Source of the DNA: Actinomycetes bacterium
GTDB taxonomy: Bacteria; Actinomycetota; Acidimicrobiia; Acidimicrobiales; Aldehydirespiratoraceae
Direction: 5' to 3'
Assembly: GCA_024276495.1 (NCBI GenBank)
Contig: JAJRXC010000020.1
Location: 1 to 64,000 of the forward strand
DNA length: 64,000 nucleotides
Positions 44,397 to 52,897 of the stretch are shown one piece after another; within the stretch, counting starts at the first letter, position 1, and each line of letters begins with the position of its first letter. The notes under the pieces were generated by a model. That model was not told where the DNA came from. It did no database searches and was given only the letters and a program-made list of their open reading frames with translations. The position numbers and the translations under genes are program-made.

Positions 44397-45211
44397 CGGG
44401 GGGCCGATCCTTCCTTCAGTGCCGCCCGGACCCGGGCCACGACCTCGTGGTACGCATCGGAATCCTCCACGTCCTCGTGGCGGGGCCGGGGGATGTCGAC
44501 GTCGATCACCTCGATGATGCGTCCGGGCCTCGCGCCGAGAACGACGACCCGGTCCGAGAGCACAACCGCCTCGGGGATCGAGTGGGTGACGAACACGACG
44601 GTGCAACCGGCCTGCCCCCAAAGGTCGAGCAACAGGTAGCGCATGTCCGCCCGGGTGATCTCGTCGAGTGCGGAGAAGGGTTCGTCCATCAGCATCAGCG
44701 GGGCCCCCAGCGCGAACGCCCGGGCGATGCTCACCCGCTGTTGCATGCCACCGCTCAGCTCCTTGGGCAGCGAGTCGACGAAGGCACCGAGGCCGATGTG
44801 TTCGAGCAGCTCGAGTTGGGCCTCGGCGGAGATCCCGGCGACGCCGGCCCGGCGGTTCAACTGCCCGAGCATCGAGACGTTCTGGCGGACGGTTCGCCAC
44901 GGCAGCAACGCCGGTTGTTGCGGGATGAACGAGTAGTGCTTCAGGCGACGGGCCTCGGCGGGCGCCTCGCCCCGAACCGAGATGGTGCCGCGGTCGGGCA
45001 GGAGCAGGCCGCCGGTGAGTCGCAGCAGGGTGGACTTCCCGCAGCCGGACGGTCCGATCAGACTGACGAACTCGCCCTCCGCGATGTCGAGCGACACCCG
45101 CGACAGGGCATGAACGGCTTGGTCCTTGCGCCGAAACCACTTCGAGACGGCGTCGAAACGGATGCCCTTCGTCGACTCGGCAACCGGTGCCCCGTTCGTG
45201 CGGTTCGTCAC
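44393..45211 (-). CDS. ABC transporter ATPase, NitT/TauT type
   Basis: 272 residues. Walker A LIGPSGCGKSTLLRLTGG, Q-loop IPQQPALLPWRT, signature ELSGGMQQR, Walker B LMLMDEPFSALD and THSIPEAVVLSDRVVVLGARPGRI are complete. GTG 45211 overlaps the riboflavin synthase stop by four bases (GTGA) and its own stop overlaps the permease start. It powers the importer whose binding protein is encoded at 45.9-47.0 kb. Confidence 0.92.
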   Translation of the reverse strand: MTNRTNGAPVAESTKGIRFDAVSKWFRRKDQAVHALSRVSLDIAEGEFVSLIGPSGCGKSTLLRLTGGLLLPDRGTISVRGEAPAEARRLKHYSFIPQQPALLPWRTVRQNVSMLGQLNRRAGVAGISAEAQLELLEHIGLGAFVDSLPKELSGGMQQRVSIARAFALGAPLMLMDEPFSALDEITRADMRYLLLDLWGQAGCTVVFVTHSIPEAVVLSDRVVVLGARPGRIIEVIDVDIPRPRHEDVEDSDAYHEVVARVRAALKEGSAPR

Positions 45212-45846
45212 GCGTCGCCGAGGATCTGGGCTCGCAGCACGGGATCGCGCAGGACATCGTGGACGGTCGCGACGATCGTCTGGGTCTGCGAGTCGAGCTC
45301 GATGTTCACCCGCCCCCCGACCCGGACCGAGCCGAGCGACGTGCGTTGGAGGGTCTCGGGGATGAGACTCGCCGCGAACCGGTTGCCCTCGCGGTCGATG
45401 CGGGAGATCGTCAGGCTGACCCCGTCGACCGCGACCCACCCCTTCCACAGCAGATAGGGCATGCGGGCGGCGTCGACCGCGAACCACAGGGTCCGGTTGG
45501 CGCCCTCCTCGACGATCTCGTCGACGGTCGCCATCCCGGACACGTGCCCCGACACGATGTGGCCACCCAGCTCGTCGCCGAACCTCAACGATCGTTCGAT
45601 GTTGACGGTGTCACCGGCCACCAACCCGCCCAGGTTGGTGAGCTCGAGCGTCTCGGCGATCACGTCGAAGGTGACGTGATCGCCGTCGATGGAGGAAGCC
45701 GTGAGACAGGCGCCGTTGTTGGCGACGCTGGCCCCGAGCTCGAGACCCTCGACGAGCGGGCCGAGGTCGACGGTCAGTGACCGCACCCCGGCCTCGTCGC
45801 TGATCTCGACCACGCGACACTGGGCCTGGACGATTCCGGTGAACAT
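45208..45846 (-). CDS. ribE: riboflavin synthase, alpha chain
   Basis: 212 residues, the standard size, two lumazine-binding repeats. MFTGIVQ, VANNGACLTASS and HIVSGHVSG in the first repeat, then KGWVAVDGVSLTIS and RVNIELD in the second. It dismutates two 6,7-dimethyl-8-ribityllumazines into riboflavin. It is placed between the binding-protein gene (28-base gap) and the ATPase gene (overlap) of an ABC importer, away from any other rib gene in the window. That position suggests the importer handles riboflavin or a related ring compound. Confidence 0.93.
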   Translation of the reverse strand: MFTGIVQAQCRVVEISDEAGVRSLTVDLGPLVEGLELGASVANNGACLTASSIDGDHVTFDVIAETLELTNLGGLVAGDTVNIERSLRFGDELGGHIVSGHVSGMATVDEIVEEGANRTLWFAVDAARMPYLLWKGWVAVDGVSLTISRIDREGNRFAASLIPETLQRTSLGSVRVGGRVNIELDSQTQTIVATVHDVLRDPVLRAQILGDA

Positions 45847-45874
45847 GGCCCACGGCTCCCTTTTCGTTCGCCGG

Positions 45875-46996
45875 CTACGACGGCCAAGCCAGGGTGGTGC
45901 CGTCGTAGAGACCGGCCGCGATGTCGGCGTCGACCATCGACTCCCAGTCGGGGAGCTCGGAGAACACGCCGGCATCGACCATCGCCTGGATCTCGGCCCC
46001 CAGCAACTCCGTGTCGGGGATTCCGACACCGACACCGTCGGGCGCGAGGTCCGCGATCAGACCGGACTCGATCCGCCACCGGAAGAGCTCCGCCTCCTGG
46101 GCGAGGAAGAGCGGGTTGCCGGCCGCGTCGATGTGCTCGAACGCAGCTGCGACCGTCGCGTCCGGGTCGGCCGCCGCGGCCTCGTAGCCCTTGATGAGCG
46201 CTCTCACCACGTCTTCGACGACTGTCGGGTTCTCGTCGATGAACGACTGGGTCGTGAACGGGATTCCGAAGCTCGAGGGCACGTCGAAGTCGAGCGGGTC
46301 GAGCAAGGTGTAGTCGACCCCGGCGTTGTCGAGGGTGTTGATCTCGTTGGACTTGTAGACGGGCAGGGCGTCGATGCCGAGCTCGAGGTGGGCCAGCGGG
46401 TCGAAGCCGTCGAGGAGGACCTCGTCGAAGCAGCTTCGTTCCGCACCGGACAGCGCGACGGCGGCCTGCAGTGAGTAGGGCAGGTCTCCCTTGATGCCGA
46501 CGAGACCGCCACAGAGCCCGTCGAATCCCGTCGCGTCGTTGCCCTCCGGAAGGACGATGGCCTCGATCGCGGTACGGCCCCAGTGCAGCACGGCGACGAG
46601 GTCACCCTCACCGGCGACATTGTTGTTGACCAGCTCGCTGAACGAACCGGCCATTCCGAACTGGGCCTGACCCTCGATCACGATCGCGCCGTTGGACGGC
46701 GCGAATCCCGGCTGGATCTCCACATCGAGGCAGAGCTCGTCGAAGTAGCCGTTCGCGTCGGCCACGATGACCTCGGCGATGCCGGCCGCGGCCGCGAAGT
46801 CGAATCCGGTGACGAAGGTGATGGTCCCCGCATCCTGGTTGATCTGGCAACGATCGACCTCGGAGGCCGTGCCTTCGTCGGCCGGCGGCGTCGCCGTGTC
46901 GTCGGAGCTGTCGTTGCCGCAGGCGGCCGCGACCAACGCGATCGCCGCCAACAATGCCGGCAACCGCAGCGGACGTCTGAAGATCTTCTCGGGCAC
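45875..46996 (-). CDS. NMT1/THI5-like ABC substrate-binding lipoprotein
   Basis: 373 residues. A lipoprotein signal with lipobox VAAAC (C26) is followed by an acidic spacer. The body has ITFVTGFDFAAAAGIAEVIV, GYFDELCLDVEIQPGF, GQAQFGMAGSFSELV, and PFTTQSFIDENPTVVEDVVRA (shortened to FIDENPTVVEDV), matching SsuA/ThiY/NMT1 proteins that bind pyrimidines, riboflavin or sulfonates. The GTG at 46996 has GGGGAGGGG upstream; TAGTAT at 47043-47048 may be its -10. Its signal-peptide DNA is nearly the same as that of the BMP protein at 55.7 kb. Confidence 0.88.
   Translation of the reverse strand: MPEKIFRRPLRLPALLAAIALVAAACGNDSSDDTATPPADEGTASEVDRCQINQDAGTITFVTGFDFAAAAGIAEVIVADANGYFDELCLDVEIQPGFAPSNGAIVIEGQAQFGMAGSFSELVNNNVAGEGDLVAVLHWGRTAIEAIVLPEGNDATGFDGLCGGLVGIKGDLPYSLQAAVALSGAERSCFDEVLLDGFDPLAHLELGIDALPVYKSNEINTLDNAGVDYTLLDPLDFDVPSSFGIPFTTQSFIDENPTVVEDVVRALIKGYEAAAADPDATVAAAFEHIDAAGNPLFLAQEAELFRWRIESGLIADLAPDGVGVGIPDTELLGAEIQAMVDAGVFSELPDWESMVDADIAAGLYDGTTLAWPS
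46896..46996 (-). repeat. signal-peptide module, copy 1
   Basis: These 101 bases (start codon through CGNDSSDDT) align without gaps to 55659-55759, with about 14 mismatches by eye. The proteins downstream belong to different families. Continuing similarity covers part of the ribosome-binding region (GGGTCCC shared). Confidence 0.8.
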
Positions 46997-47042
46997 GGGT
47001 CCCCTCCCCTTGTTCGTGTCGGGTTCACTTCTCGGTGGGGAG

Positions 47043-47048
47043 ATACTA
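47043..47048 (-). promoter_or_regulatory. candidate -10 of the NMT1-type importer genes
   Basis: TAGTAT on the minus strand in the 95-base gap upstream of the binding-protein gene. It would give a leader of about 40 bases. No FMN or TPP riboswitch consensus was recognised in the gap. Confidence 0.4.
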
Positions 47049-47091
47049 CGGGTCGCCGCACGATCGCGTGGTCGAGTTCGCGGCGACCGGC

Positions 47092-48480
47092 TCAGTAGGT
47101 GGGCCACTTCGCCTTGTCGGGCAGACCCGAGCGGGCGGTGATCGCCTCTCCGGCCCGCTGACAGCGGGCGTAGAGATCGGCCTCGTCGATCGTCACCATG
47201 CGGCCGTCGTCGACGACTTTGGCGCCGTCGACGAAGACGGTGTGCACGCCTCGTCCGTCCGCGGACCACACCAGCTGGTTGACCACGTTGAGCAGCGGTC
47301 GCCACTCGGGCCGGTCGGTGTCGTGCACCACGATGTCGGCCCGCTTGCCGGCCTCGAGCGAGCCGATCGTGTCCTGCAACCGCATCGCCGCCGCGCCGCC
47401 GATCGTCGCCATCTCGTAGGCCATCTCGGCCGGGAACATCTGAGGATCCTGCCGGGCGTCCTTGAACAATCCCGCCACCAGATACGTGGCCCGCATGAGA
47501 TCGGAGTAGTTGGACGCGTTGTTCCCGTCGGTGCCGATGCCGACGTTGATGCCACGCTGCATCATCTCGGGCATCCGACCGACCTGGGTGACGCCGTAGC
47601 TGACCTTCAGCGCGGTGGTCGGGCAGTGGGCGACCGACACGCCCGCGTCGGCCATGATCTCGAGCTCCTGGTCGTCGATCTGCACGCAGTGGGTGATGGC
47701 GACGTCGTCGGCCAGCACCCCGATCTCGGCGAGATGCACCATCGGCCGCTGACCGAACTCGGCGACGAACCCCTCCGGGTCGAGCTTGGCCGGCGACATG
47801 TGGAAGCTCATGCCGGTGCCTTGTTCGGTGGCCAGCTCCCGGGCCGCCTTCCAGAGTGGATCCGACGCCGTCGTGTGACCGACGAGGATGGTGGAGGCGC
47901 CGAGGCGTCCGTCGGCCACGGATCCGAACTCGCTCAGTTGGCGTTGCAGATGGGCGATCGCCTCGTCGGTGCGCTGCTTGTACACGTCGGGTTCGGGCGG
48001 AAGGTCCCAGATCCAGCGCCCGACCCGCCCCCGGATGCCCACCTCGACCAGCCCGTCGATGACCTCGTCGAGGAACCGGATCGTGCCGGCTTCGAGAAAG
48101 GTGGTGGTGCCCGACTTGAGCATCTCGACGGCGGCGAGTTGGGCCGAGAGCCGTTCCTCCTGCGCGGTGTGCACCGAGTAGAGCGGGCAGAGCCACATGA
48201 ACACGTTCTCCTCGAAGGGCGTGTCGTCGGGAACGTAGCCCCGGGTAAGCGGCTCTCCGGTGATGTGGATGTGGGTGTTCACCAAGCCCGGGGTGACGAC
48301 GAAGCGCTCGCCGCCGACCGTCTCGTTCGCCACGAACTCGGCCTCGAGGTCGGCTTGCTTGCCGACCGCGACGATCTCGTTTCCCCGGATCGCGACCGCG
48401 CCGCGGCGGATGATGTCCCTGGTGGCGTTGACGGTGACCACATGGCCCCCCACAACGAGGGTGTCGATGGATTCGGTCAT
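47092..48480 (-). CDS. amidohydrolase / heterocycle deaminase-like enzyme (Atz/Trz family), second paralog
   Basis: 462 residues. IDTLVVGGHVVTVNATRDI, PGLVNTHIHITGEPL, MSFHMSPAKLD, AITHCVQIDDQELEIMADAG (cut as ITHCVQIDDQEL) and GIGTDGNNASNYSDLMRA show the metal His residues and the Asp of the AtzA/TrzN/SAH-deaminase group. N-terminal beta-sandwich residues and C-terminal IGSLEAGKRADIVVHD are standard. It is a paralog of the 41.6-43.0 kb enzyme. The start ATG at 48480 lies 10 bases after the methyltransferase stop, in the long minus-strand run. Confidence 0.87.
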   Translation of the reverse strand: MTESIDTLVVGGHVVTVNATRDIIRRGAVAIRGNEIVAVGKQADLEAEFVANETVGGERFVVTPGLVNTHIHITGEPLTRGYVPDDTPFEENVFMWLCPLYSVHTAQEERLSAQLAAVEMLKSGTTTFLEAGTIRFLDEVIDGLVEVGIRGRVGRWIWDLPPEPDVYKQRTDEAIAHLQRQLSEFGSVADGRLGASTILVGHTTASDPLWKAARELATEQGTGMSFHMSPAKLDPEGFVAEFGQRPMVHLAEIGVLADDVAITHCVQIDDQELEIMADAGVSVAHCPTTALKVSYGVTQVGRMPEMMQRGINVGIGTDGNNASNYSDLMRATYLVAGLFKDARQDPQMFPAEMAYEMATIGGAAAMRLQDTIGSLEAGKRADIVVHDTDRPEWRPLLNVVNQLVWSADGRGVHTVFVDGAKVVDDGRMVTIDEADLYARCQRAGEAITARSGLPDKAKWPTY

Positions 48481-48490
48481 GACGCTCCGA

Positions 48491-49597
48491 TCATTGGACG
48501 GTGTTCGCGGCCGGGGTCCGGGGTGGTCGTGTGGCGACGAAGCTCTGTTGGAAGCCGATGGGCTCAATGAGGCGAAGGTCGACGAAACCGGCCGCCGTGA
48601 GCCACTCCGAGAACTGCTGGTGGGTGAAGCAGAACCCCTTCTCGGTGCCGGCCATCATCGTGGCGCTCATCATCACCGCGTGGGGGTTGAGCTTTCGTTC
48701 GATGTCGGTGAAGTAGTCGGCCAGGATCAGCCGGCCCTCCGGTCTCAGGGCCGTGAACGCCCGCTCGATGAGATGGCGGGCACCGTCGGCGCCCTCGGTG
48801 CGACAGACGTGACCCAACACGACGATGTCGTAGTGATCCGCTTCGAGCTCGACCGAGTGGAAGTCGCCCGGCCGGAACTCGCAGCGGTCGGCGACGCCGT
48901 GCTCGGCCGTCTTCTCCATCGCGACCTCGATGACGCCGGCCAGGTCGTTGACGACCGCAGTGCCGTCGTGACACGCGTTGAGGACGGCGATCGCCCACGG
49001 CGCGCCGCCCGCCCCGAGGTCGAGGATGCGGGGGCGGCGAGACGCGGAGTAGCGGACCTTGAGATCGGCTCGCGTCGCACAGCGGAACATCGTGGTGAAG
49101 GTTCCCTCGACGAGGGGCACGTAGAACGCGACGGGATCGGCCTCGATCGGGGAGGCGGGGACGCCGTTGCGGACGGTGTCGGCCAGCCGGGTCCAGTTGT
49201 CGTGTGGGCCCGGCGCGACCGGGATCAGCTCCGCCATCGTCGCGGGGCCGTCGGACACCAGATAGCGCCGGGCGGCGTCGTTGAGATCGTAGACGCCGGT
49301 GAACTGCTCGAGGAGCTCCAGGGCGACAACGGCGTCGAGCAGCGACCGGAGGTGCTCGATCGGCAGGTCGAGCTCGTCACCGAGCGCCTCCGCGGTGACC
49401 GGCCCCGTCCGTTCGATCGTGTCGAAGAGATCGAGCTCGAGGGCGGCGAGGAGCACGTAGTAGCGACCGAGCCCTTCGATGGCGGCCCACACCGGGGCGG
49501 CCGGCGGCGGCTTGTGGTCGGTCCACGGCCGACCCTGCCGCGCCATCGTGTGGGTCTTCTTCAGTTCCGGATAGGGCGGGTCCCGAGGCTCGAACAT
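48491..49597 (-). CDS. SAM-dependent methyltransferase with winged-helix dimerisation domain (O-methyltransferase type)
   Basis: 368 residues. Residues about 35-110 form the dimerisation/winged-helix part (GRYYVLLAALELDLFDTI, PIEHLRSLLDAVVALELL). The SAM fold has ILDLGAGGAPWAIAVLNAC, FRPGDFHSVELEADHYDIVV and GRLILADYFTDI. It resembles hydroxyindole and hydroxyneurosporene O-methyltransferases. Start MFEPRDPPY at 49597, eight bases after the dehydrogenase stop. The methyl acceptor is unknown; demethylases and a methyltransferase in one operon is noteworthy. Confidence 0.82.
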   Translation of the reverse strand: MFEPRDPPYPELKKTHTMARQGRPWTDHKPPPAAPVWAAIEGLGRYYVLLAALELDLFDTIERTGPVTAEALGDELDLPIEHLRSLLDAVVALELLEQFTGVYDLNDAARRYLVSDGPATMAELIPVAPGPHDNWTRLADTVRNGVPASPIEADPVAFYVPLVEGTFTTMFRCATRADLKVRYSASRRPRILDLGAGGAPWAIAVLNACHDGTAVVNDLAGVIEVAMEKTAEHGVADRCEFRPGDFHSVELEADHYDIVVLGHVCRTEGADGARHLIERAFTALRPEGRLILADYFTDIERKLNPHAVMMSATMMAGTEKGFCFTHQQFSEWLTAAGFVDLRLIEPIGFQQSFVATRPPRTPAANTVQ

Positions 49598-49605
49598 GGC
49601 CGGGA

Positions 49606-50640
49606 TCAGGGGCGCAGGATGATCTTGCCGAAGAACTCGCTTCGCAGCATCTTCTCCTGGGCGGCCGCGGCGTCGGCGAGGTCGTACTCGGAGTCGATGA
49701 CCACCTCGAAGTCCCCCTGGCAGAACGTGTCCCACACCGGCCCGAACTCCTCGGGGCGATAGGGGTCGGAGCCGAGGATCCTGATCCCGGAATGAAAGAG
49801 GTAGCCGAGCGACGGGATCGTCGCCTCGTCCCCGGACGAGTTCCCGCAGTTGACCAGCCGACCATGCACCCCGAGGCCGAACAGGGAGGGCCCGAACAAG
49901 GCGGTGCCGACATGGTCGAACACCATGTTCACGCCGACCCCGTCGGTGACCTCGCGGGCGAACCCGGCCACGTCGGCGGTCCGGTTGTTGACGACATGGT
50001 CGGCCCCGAGGGCCAGGGCCCGCTCGCACTTCTCGTCGGTGCCGGCGGTGGCCAGCACCGTTGCCCCGGCGTGCTTGGCCAGTTGCATGCCCGCGGTCGA
50101 CAGGCCGGATCCGGCGGCGTGGATCATCACCGTCTCTCCCGCATCGAGCCCGCCGACCTCGAAGAGGGCATGGGCTGCGGTGAGGTAGCAGGTCGGAAAC
50201 GTCGCCGCGTGCTCGAGCGGCATGTCGTCGGGGACGGCATGGACGTGCGACGCCGGTGCGAGGCATCTCTGCGCGTAGCCCCCTGCCACCGTGGCCCCGA
50301 TGATCCCGAGATCGCCGAAGAGGTCACCCCGGCCGGCCAGAACGGAACGGTCGTCGACCCCGGCCAGCGACGGATCGATCACCACCCGGTCACCGACCGC
50401 GACGTCGTGGACGTCGTCGCCGACGGCGACGACGGTGCCGGCAACGTCCATGCCTGCGATGTGGGGCAGTTCGAATCCCGGCATCCGAAACCAGCCGTTT
50501 CGCTGAACCACGTCGAGGCGGTTCAGTGCCGTCGCGGCCACCTCGACGACGACGTCGACCGGTCCCGGCTCCGGATCGGGCACCTCGACGAGACGGAGAA
50601 CCTCGGGTCCTCCCGGCTCCTCGTACAACATTGCTCTCAT
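49606..50640 (-). CDS. zinc-binding-dehydrogenase-like NAD(P)H oxidoreductase (MDR superfamily)
   Basis: 344 residues. MRAMLYEEPGGPEVLRL, HIAGMDVAGTVVAVGDDV, TVMIHAAGSGLSTAGMQLAKHAGATVLATAG (cut as HAAGSGLSTAGMQLAK) and ALGADHVVNNR are typical of quinone oxidoreductase/alcohol dehydrogenase MDR proteins; the NADP loop is AAGSGLSTAG. The catalytic-zinc cysteine of alcohol dehydrogenases is not evident, so a quinone- or enone-reductase type is likely. GGAGG lies six bases before ATG 50640. Confidence 0.85.
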   Translation of the reverse strand: MRAMLYEEPGGPEVLRLVEVPDPEPGPVDVVVEVAATALNRLDVVQRNGWFRMPGFELPHIAGMDVAGTVVAVGDDVHDVAVGDRVVIDPSLAGVDDRSVLAGRGDLFGDLGIIGATVAGGYAQRCLAPASHVHAVPDDMPLEHAATFPTCYLTAAHALFEVGGLDAGETVMIHAAGSGLSTAGMQLAKHAGATVLATAGTDEKCERALALGADHVVNNRTADVAGFAREVTDGVGVNMVFDHVGTALFGPSLFGLGVHGRLVNCGNSSGDEATIPSLGYLFHSGIRILGSDPYRPEEFGPVWDTFCQGDFEVVIDSEYDLADAAAAQEKMLRSEFFGKIILRP

Positions 50641-50643
50641 CGT

Positions 50644-50820
50644 CTACCTCCGTCGACGTTCACGGCGGACCGGTCCCGGCGACACCCGCCCGAGGTCCGC
50701 GCCATTGAGGGTGATTCCCGGCGCGACGACCCTGACGGTCGCGTCGAGCAGGTCGGCATCTCGGCCCACGCCGAACCGACCGGCGTGGATGTCGCTGCGG
50801 TCGAGGGGTCGATGGTCCAT
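50644..50820 (-). CDS. possible small protein, 58 residues
   Basis: It fills the 185-base gap between the ABC permease and the dehydrogenase genes in the same direction. The peptide starts MDHRPLDRSDIHAGRFG and ends in a run of arginines that overlaps the next gene's ribosome-binding site. Most codons end in G or C, as in the neighbours. No good ribosome-binding site precedes it and no family is recognised. It may be a real small gene, a remnant, or a chance frame. Confidence 0.35.
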   Translation of the reverse strand: MDHRPLDRSDIHAGRFGVGRDADLLDATVRVVAPGITLNGADLGRVSPGPVRRERRRR

Positions 50821-50825
50821 GCCGG

Positions 50826-51752
50826 CTACTTGAGCCCGCGCAGAAACGGCTTCGCCAGCGCGGCGGGCGGACGGATGCGGTGGGCGAACATGGCCATGCC
50901 CGCGATCGTGACGATGTACGGCAGGGCCTGGAGGAGCTCGGTGCCGAGCGCGTCATAGCCCTGCTGGGGCAACGAGAGCCGGAACGACACGACGGCGCCG
51001 AACAGCACACACCCGGCCACGGATCCCTTGAGGGTCCAGCCTCCGAAGATGACCGCGGCGATCGCGATGAACCCGCGTCCGCCGATGATCGAATCCTCGA
51101 AGCTGCCGACCGCCCCGAGCACGAAGTAGGCGCCGCCGAGACCCGACGTGAGGCCGACGAGATAGATGGACTGGCGCCGCCGGGCGTTGACCCGGATCCC
51201 GGAGACATCCGCCGAGTTCGGGTCCTCACCGGCGGCACGGACCTCGAGTCCCCAACGGGTGCGGTAGACGAGCCACCACATCGCGGGGACCAACGGATAC
51301 ACGAGGTACAGGGGCCACGACTGGGCGAACAGGGCCGGGCCGATCAGCGGGATGTCGCTGAGGAGCGGGACCGAGACCACCCCGGCGCCCGACACCGAGG
51401 GATCGAGCTCGTCGTCGAGGAACCCGACGAGCCCGAGGACCAAGATGTTGATGGTGAGGCCGACCACGAACTGGTCGGCGGGCAGTCGATGGCTGAGGTT
51501 CGCCTGCACGGTCGACAGCAACAGCCCGGCGAGCGCCCCGATGAGCAGGGCGAGCCACATCGAATCGACCAGATCGATGCTGACCGCAGAGGCGAACGCC
51601 CCGCTCAACAACATGCCCTCGACCGAGATGTTGAGCGTCCCGGCCCGCTCCGCCACCCACTCTCCGGACGCGGCGAAGAGCAACAGGGCGGCGAACCGCA
51701 CGGCGCTGGAGTAGGTGACCTCGTTGGTGAGGACATCCCAGACGGCCCCCAT
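50826..51752 (-). CDS. ABC transporter permease, BMP/nucleoside type, second subunit
   Basis: 308 residues, 8-10 membrane segments. ERAGTLNISVEGMLLSGAF, VGLTINILVLGLVGF and VRAAGEDPNSADVSGIRVNARR are conserved in the YufQ/NupQ-like branch of BPD_transp_2 permeases. Its start overlaps the upstream permease stop by one base (51752). Together with the other permease it forms the channel of a purine-nucleoside or autoinducer-like importer. Confidence 0.92.
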   Translation of the reverse strand: MGAVWDVLTNEVTYSSAVRFAALLLFAASGEWVAERAGTLNISVEGMLLSGAFASAVSIDLVDSMWLALLIGALAGLLLSTVQANLSHRLPADQFVVGLTINILVLGLVGFLDDELDPSVSGAGVVSVPLLSDIPLIGPALFAQSWPLYLVYPLVPAMWWLVYRTRWGLEVRAAGEDPNSADVSGIRVNARRRQSIYLVGLTSGLGGAYFVLGAVGSFEDSIIGGRGFIAIAAVIFGGWTLKGSVAGCVLFGAVVSFRLSLPQQGYDALGTELLQALPYIVTIAGMAMFAHRIRPPAALAKPFLRGLK

Positions 51753-52897
51753 CAGACTCGTTCCTTCGCGGCGTTGAGCGCCCGCCGCCGTTCACGGATG
51801 TAGAGGACCGCGGGAGGGATCAGGAGGGCGAGAACGAGCAGGGCCTGGACGACATCGGTGATCTTTCGTTCGACTCCGGTGGCCGCCAGGAATCCCGATC
51901 CGGTCCGCAGCCCGGCGAAGGTGAACGCCACCGCGATCGCGGCCACGGCCCGTTCCCGGGCGACGAGCGCGACGAGCAGCCCGGTCCACCCGATGTTGGT
52001 GGAGAACCCCGGCACGAGTTGGTAGTTCCCGAAGTCGCCGCCGGCCAGCATGGTGGCCCCGGCCAGTCCGGCGAACCCTCCGGAGATCAGCATCGATCCC
52101 ATCCCGTAGCGGGTGGCTCCGACGCCGGCTCGCTGCGCGGTCCGAGGGTTCTGTCCCAACATCCGCAGCCGGAATCCGGGGATCGTCCGGGCCAACGCGA
52201 AAGCCACCAACGCGGCCAGCGCGATGGCGAGGAAGACCGTCGTCGGGAACTCGTTGCCGAACCAGGTCAGGCGGGGAATGCGGGTGTCGGAGGCCAGCTG
52301 TTCGCTGACCTGGTTGCGGTTGGCCCGGTTGCCGGCCGCGGACAGGAGAAGCCCTTCGTTCTTGAGCCCGTACCCCACCGCCTGGGCGGCGATGATGACC
52401 ATGAGCAATGTGGAGAGCACCTCGGGCACACCCCGCCAGTAGCGCAACCCGCCGGCGATGCCGGCCCACAGGGCACCACCGACGATCCCGGCGCCGCACA
52501 GGGCGACGACGACGATCGGGCCCGGCCCCGGCAGTCGAACGCCGACATAGGTCGCGAACGCGGCGCCGATCAGCAGCTGGCCCTCCTGCCCGATGTTGAC
52601 CAGCCCGGCCCGGGAGTTGACGATCGTGCCGAGCGCCACCAACAACAACGGCGCGGCCGCGCCGAGGGTGAGGCCCCACCGGCCGGGATTGCGCACGCTG
52701 CCGTCGAGGAGGGCGTTGAAGACGTCGGCTGCGGATCCGCCGGTCACCGCGACCAGCAGACCGGCGAGGACCAACGCGGCGGCGATCGACAAGACGTAGA
52801 GACCGACGACCTCACCGATGACCAGATGTCGCCCGCGGGTCGCGGCGAGGATCTCGTCGGGGCTGTTCTCCGCGGGCTGCGCGACGATGTCGGTCAT
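51752..52897 (-). CDS. ABC transporter permease, BMP/nucleoside type, first subunit
   Basis: 381 residues, about ten membrane segments. IVNSRAGLVNIGQEGQLLIG, AGGLRYWRGVPEVLSTLL and MLGQNPRTAQRAGVGATRYG match the YufP/NupP-like branch. Its ATG overlaps the ATPase stop by ATGA, so ATPase, both permeases and the binding protein are one operon. It imports the ligand bound by the BMP lipoprotein at 54.5-55.8 kb. Confidence 0.92.
   Translation of the reverse strand: MTDIVAQPAENSPDEILAATRGRHLVIGEVVGLYVLSIAAALVLAGLLVAVTGGSAADVFNALLDGSVRNPGRWGLTLGAAAPLLLVALGTIVNSRAGLVNIGQEGQLLIGAAFATYVGVRLPGPGPIVVVALCGAGIVGGALWAGIAGGLRYWRGVPEVLSTLLMVIIAAQAVGYGLKNEGLLLSAAGNRANRNQVSEQLASDTRIPRLTWFGNEFPTTVFLAIALAALVAFALARTIPGFRLRMLGQNPRTAQRAGVGATRYGMGSMLISGGFAGLAGATMLAGGDFGNYQLVPGFSTNIGWTGLLVALVARERAVAAIAVAFTFAGLRTGSGFLAATGVERKITDVVQALLVLALLIPPAVLYIRERRRALNAAKERV

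Noticed and set aside
46997-47091. FMN or TPP riboswitch upstream of the NMT1-type importer
   Set aside because: The 95-base gap is too short for a full FMN element and lacks its conserved segments; only a TAGTAT box and a ribosome-binding site are readable.
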